From: an uncultured Lachnospiraceae bacterium
GTDB lineage: Bacteria; Bacillota; Clostridia; Lachnospirales; Lachnospiraceae
Reading direction: 5' to 3'
Length of the DNA stretch: 64,000 nucleotides
NCBI GenBank assembly: GCA_902476265.1
Contig: CABSCP010000020.1
Location: 11,962 to 75,961 of the forward strand
Part shown: positions 61,734 through 64,000 of the stretch, piece after piece
How positions within the stretch are numbered: position 1 is the stretch's first letter
Layout: the number at the start of each line of letters is the position of its first letter
Position numbers and translations under genes: made by a program
The notes under the pieces: model-generated
Told to the model about the DNA's origin: nothing
The model's database searches: none
What the model saw: the letters and a program-made list of their open reading frames with translations, nothing else

Positions 61734-62674
61734 ACCTCCATATCGTGATTTTTCTGTTTTGCCGCCGCCTTTTTCGGGGCGGCTTTTTCCCTGTCTTTTG
61801 CAAGTTGCGCCCGGATAGAGGGGCGGGGCTTGCGTAAGCCCTTGTCGCGACTCTCGTCCTTTGAAACAAAGGCGTAAATGTCGTGTCGGTCTTTTATGTT
61901 GGAAAGTGATAGGGTCTTAAAGGGCAGCATGGATAACAGGCGGTCGGTGTCCCTGCTTGACGCTATCTCTGTAAAGTACGGTGACAGCTCCACCATGAAA
62001 TGTGTCTTTTCCGGGCTGTTCGGTTCTCTAAGGGCTTGCAGCTCCGACAAAACGCGCCCTGCTTCCCGCCTTATCCGGCTTTCATGCAGGGTATTGATAT
62101 GCTCCTTAAAATCCCCCGGTTTCAGCCGTTCCCGCCCGCGCTGTTCCTCTTGCAGAAGATAACGCAAAGTGTCCGGGTCGTTGGGCTGCGCTTCACCGCG
62201 TACAAACTCCCCAAGCTGCGGGTCGGGTGTTCCGCTGTAATACTGTTTTGCGGGCTGTGTCCGGCTCCCACGTTCATAATGCAGGGTAACGGTATCGGCG
62301 GGCAATCCCTGTTCCGCAACGTGCTTAAAATGCTGCGGGTAATCAAGTTCGTAAAGGTCGCCCTTGATTTTTCCGTCCTCTATGCCTGTGATTGTGACGG
62401 CATAGGCAAGGACGTTATCGCGGGTCTGCTCCCCGTAAAACCTCCATGTATTGTGCTGCCTTGTGTCTTTCAAGAATACGTCCCGTTCCCGGAAACAGTA
62501 CGTCCCGGACGGGCGGGACAGCCACAAAAGCCGCTTGTCCCCGGCGGCGGGGCTTGCCGCCGCCTTTTGGATAATCTCTTTGTCAATCTCAAAATCGCTC
62601 TGATAAAATGCGGTGTTCTGCCGCATGATAGCGTCAAGGGAAGCGATTATATCCACGTTTTCAAATTTGTTCAT
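61730..62674 (-). CDS. Conserved conjugative-element protein of unknown function
   Basis: A 314-residue protein from the ATG at 62674, after AAAGGAG; an open frame continues upstream without a site. The first half has DKRLLWLSRPSGTYCFRERD, WRFYGEQTRDNVLAYAV and an LHYERG segment; the second half is helical. It ends with PSIRAQLAKDREKAAPKKAA. The same PSIRAQL followed by a basic tail ends the neighbouring 62679-64000 protein. A family name is not certain; related proteins occur in Tn1549-type elements. Confidence 0.65.
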   Translation of the reverse strand: MNKFENVDIIASLDAIMRQNTAFYQSDFEIDKEIIQKAAASPAAGDKRLLWLSRPSGTYCFRERDVFLKDTRQHNTWRFYGEQTRDNVLAYAVTITGIEDGKIKGDLYELDYPQHFKHVAEQGLPADTVTLHYERGSRTQPAKQYYSGTPDPQLGEFVRGEAQPNDPDTLRYLLQEEQRGRERLKPGDFKEHINTLHESRIRREAGRVLSELQALREPNSPEKTHFMVELSPYFTEIASSRDTDRLLSMLPFKTLSLSNIKDRHDIYAFVSKDESRDKGLRKPRPSIRAQLAKDREKAAPKKAAAKQKNHDMEV

Positions 62675-62678
62675 GCGG

Positions 62679-64000
62679 TCAGCTCCTTTCCAAATCCTGT
62701 GACTTGCTCCTTGTCGTTTTCTTCTGTGTCCGTTCCTTATCGGCTTTAAGCTGCGCCCGGATAGAGGGCTTCTTTTCCGGTTTCGTTTCCTTTCCGGCTT
62801 TCCGGTCTGCCTTGACAGCGGCGGCAAGGTCGGTCAGAGAAATCTGCTCCCCGGCTTTTACCTTTGCTTCCAGTTCGTCCACGGTGGGCGTGTTGTTTAT
62901 CTGCCCATCAATCATGTTATAGTTTTGCTCGGTGGTCTGCTCGGCGGCTTTCAAGTGATTTTCCGGCTGCTCCACGGCAACGGCAAAAGCACTTGTGCCG
63001 TTCCCCATGATGTAATGCTTCCCGTCCTCCGATTGATGATGAAAGCCATATCCGGCGGCTTCCATTTGTTCACGGCTCATAGAGGTAAGGCTAAAGCTCC
63101 CGCGCGGCGTTGTGATTTTCTCCCCGGTCAAATGCTCGTCGGGGATAAGCTGCTGCGGCTGTTCCTGTAAAAACTCCGGCACTTGCTTATAACCGAAACT
63201 GTCTACATAGTGGGCGGTGTCCTGCCCGTTCTGATGAAGCACTACCACGTCTGAAACGGAAAGGCTGTGTCCCTTAAAGTCTTTCGGGTGGTCGATATTG
63301 AAACGAGTATAAATATCTTCCAGTGATGTACCCGGCGCAAGGGGCGCGGTGTAGATAAGGTCATAATTTGCCCTATCAACGGCAAGCCCCGCCGCCTGTA
63401 AACGGTCGTAAGGCTCAAAGCGGAAGTCCCGCGTTTCGTCGCCGCGCTTTAACTGATAAATGGAAAAAGTGTCTTTGTCCGGCTCCGCTTCCTGTGTGGG
63501 CGGCTCCGGCTCTGCGGTCTGCTCCTGTGCTTGCGGCTGCTCCTGCGCCTTTGCGTAAAGCTCCTTTACCTGTCCCTGTGTCAGCTCCCCGGCGACAAGC
63601 CGCCCCATCAGCTCGCGGCATTTCTCCGGCGTACCCATATACAGCACGTCGCCCATTTTCGCCATGCCGTTTTCCTGCGTCACATATTCTTGTAGCAGAT
63701 AACGGTTTTCCATGCGGTCACTGTACGGGTTTTCCCGCACCTTGTAGATGGTTTCCGGGGTAAAGGACGGCTTCTGTGCCTTTGCCTTTTCTTCCCGGAT
63801 ATGCTCCCGCTGTAAGTCCGTAGGCTTTTCCCCGGAAAGGGGCTGAATGGATTTGATATAGTTTGCGGCAAAATAGGCGTTGTCGGTAAGCTGTCGCTGC
63901 CATGCTTCGGCTTTTGGCGACCAGCGGAAGCCGTTACTTTTCATCTCTGCCCGCGTCGCTTCGTCGGGCTTTTCATCAAAGAAGATTTGCAGACGGTTCG
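62679..64000 (-). CDS. YodL/DUF4316-containing conjugative-element protein (partial)
   Basis: The C-terminal 440 codons; the 5' end is beyond base 64000. It begins in view with NRLQIFFDEKPDEATRAEMK and a GFRWSPKAEAWQRQLT stretch seen in antirestriction/ssDNA-binding CTn proteins. A Gln/Glu-rich linker leads to a YodL-like FSIYQLKRGDETRDFRF, then a DUF4316-like VSDVVVLHQNGQDTAHYVDSFGY, and a basic tail ending with PSIRAQL. Probably the end of a large ArdC-like or helicase-type protein. Confidence 0.7.
   Translation of the reverse strand, partial: NRLQIFFDEKPDEATRAEMKSNGFRWSPKAEAWQRQLTDNAYFAANYIKSIQPLSGEKPTDLQREHIREEKAKAQKPSFTPETIYKVRENPYSDRMENRYLLQEYVTQENGMAKMGDVLYMGTPEKCRELMGRLVAGELTQGQVKELYAKAQEQPQAQEQTAEPEPPTQEAEPDKDTFSIYQLKRGDETRDFRFEPYDRLQAAGLAVDRANYDLIYTAPLAPGTSLEDIYTRFNIDHPKDFKGHSLSVSDVVVLHQNGQDTAHYVDSFGYKQVPEFLQEQPQQLIPDEHLTGEKITTPRGSFSLTSMSREQMEAAGYGFHHQSEDGKHYIMGNGTSAFAVAVEQPENHLKAAEQTTEQNYNMIDGQINNTPTVDELEAKVKAGEQISLTDLAAAVKADRKAGKETKPEKKPSIRAQLKADKERTQKKTTRSKSQDLERS

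Larger units (their letters stand above)
53500..64000. mobile_element. Integrated conjugative/mobilizable element (left end; right end outside the window)
   Basis: From about 53.5 kb the gene content becomes that of a Tn916/Tn1549/Tn4451-like element: serine recombinase, TnpW-like, Orf8-like and Orf7-like regulators, KTR protein, XRE repressor, MobC, relaxase, Cys-rich VLP, TTRAP-like and YodL/DUF4316-like proteins. The TetR/methyltransferase pair sits where Tn916 carries tet(M). The element is not finished at base 64000, and no conjugation machinery genes are in view, so self-transfer cannot be judged. The exact left boundary lies between about 53412 and 53550. Confidence 0.88.

Noticed and set aside
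1..64000. CRISPR array, rRNA operon or prophage
   Set aside because: No regularly spaced direct repeats, no rRNA-like sequence and no phage structural genes were seen. The only mobile element evidence is the conjugative-type element from 53.5 kb.

Overview
The window looks like a piece of a Lachnospiraceae-type (Clostridia, Bacillota) chromosome centred on the replication origin. The reasons are the gene order gyrA-gyrB-recF-yaaA-dnaN-dnaA // oriC // rpmH-rnpA-yidD-yidC-jag-mnmE ... mnmG-rsmG-parA-parB, the perfect parS palindromes, conserved DUF4446 and DUF3881 neighbours of serS, an Lpl/Ytc-type sugar ABC importer, and a Tn916/Tn1549-type mobile element. Assignments rest on reading motifs and gene order; no database search was run.

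Layout. 1-4.2 kb: a solute-binding lipoprotein (cut by the window edge) and two permeases, divergent from a LacI regulator, with three near-identical operators between them. 4.2-6.1 kb: an XRE regulator with a long glycine-every-fifth-residue tail, and an SPL-like radical SAM protein. 6.2-15.3 kb: the gyrase/recF/dnaN/dnaA block on the minus strand, with DnaA boxes on both sides of dnaA. 15.3-29.3 kb: the rightward core block of ribosomal protein L34, RNase P, membrane insertase, RNA-binding Jag, tRNA-modification genes, ParAB, SerS and a tRNA-Arg(CCT). It is interrupted by an alpha/beta hydrolase lying between two parS sites.

29.4-38.7 kb: an accessory zone. An intact secreted-protein/response regulator/histidine kinase set is followed by many decayed genes: a kinase fragment, an FtsX permease with deletions, a DinB-like protein, a DUF3795 protein, a YcxB-like fragment, a frameshifted response regulator and a kinase with an amber codon. 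Intact genes are interspersed. 38.7-42.1 kb: an apparently intact FtsX-type ABC exporter downstream of the broken two-component system. 42.1-53.4 kb: a zinc peptidase, two MerR regulators (one with a textbook 19-bp-spacer promoter facing a GNAT gene), a large PAS/GGDEF/EAL/PAS/GGDEF protein, a two-gene 2-oxoacid:ferredoxin oxidoreductase (gamma-delta and alpha-beta fusions), and a DEDDh exonuclease with a Cys/His tail.

53.5-64 kb (runs off the window): an integrated conjugative/mobilizable element. In order it has a serine recombinase at its left end, a TnpW-like small protein, an Orf8-like and an Orf7-like (sigma factor) regulatory pair preceded by three stacked terminator hairpins, a KTR zinc protein (Tn916 Orf6-like), an AT-rich TetR/methyltransferase cargo, an XRE repressor (Orf9-like), an oriT-like hairpin, MobC, a relaxase, and accessory proteins (Cys-rich VLP, TTRAP-like, YodL/DUF4316-like). 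It appears to have inserted into, or right beside, a chromosomal gene of which only a C-terminal tail remains at 53.41-53.53 kb.
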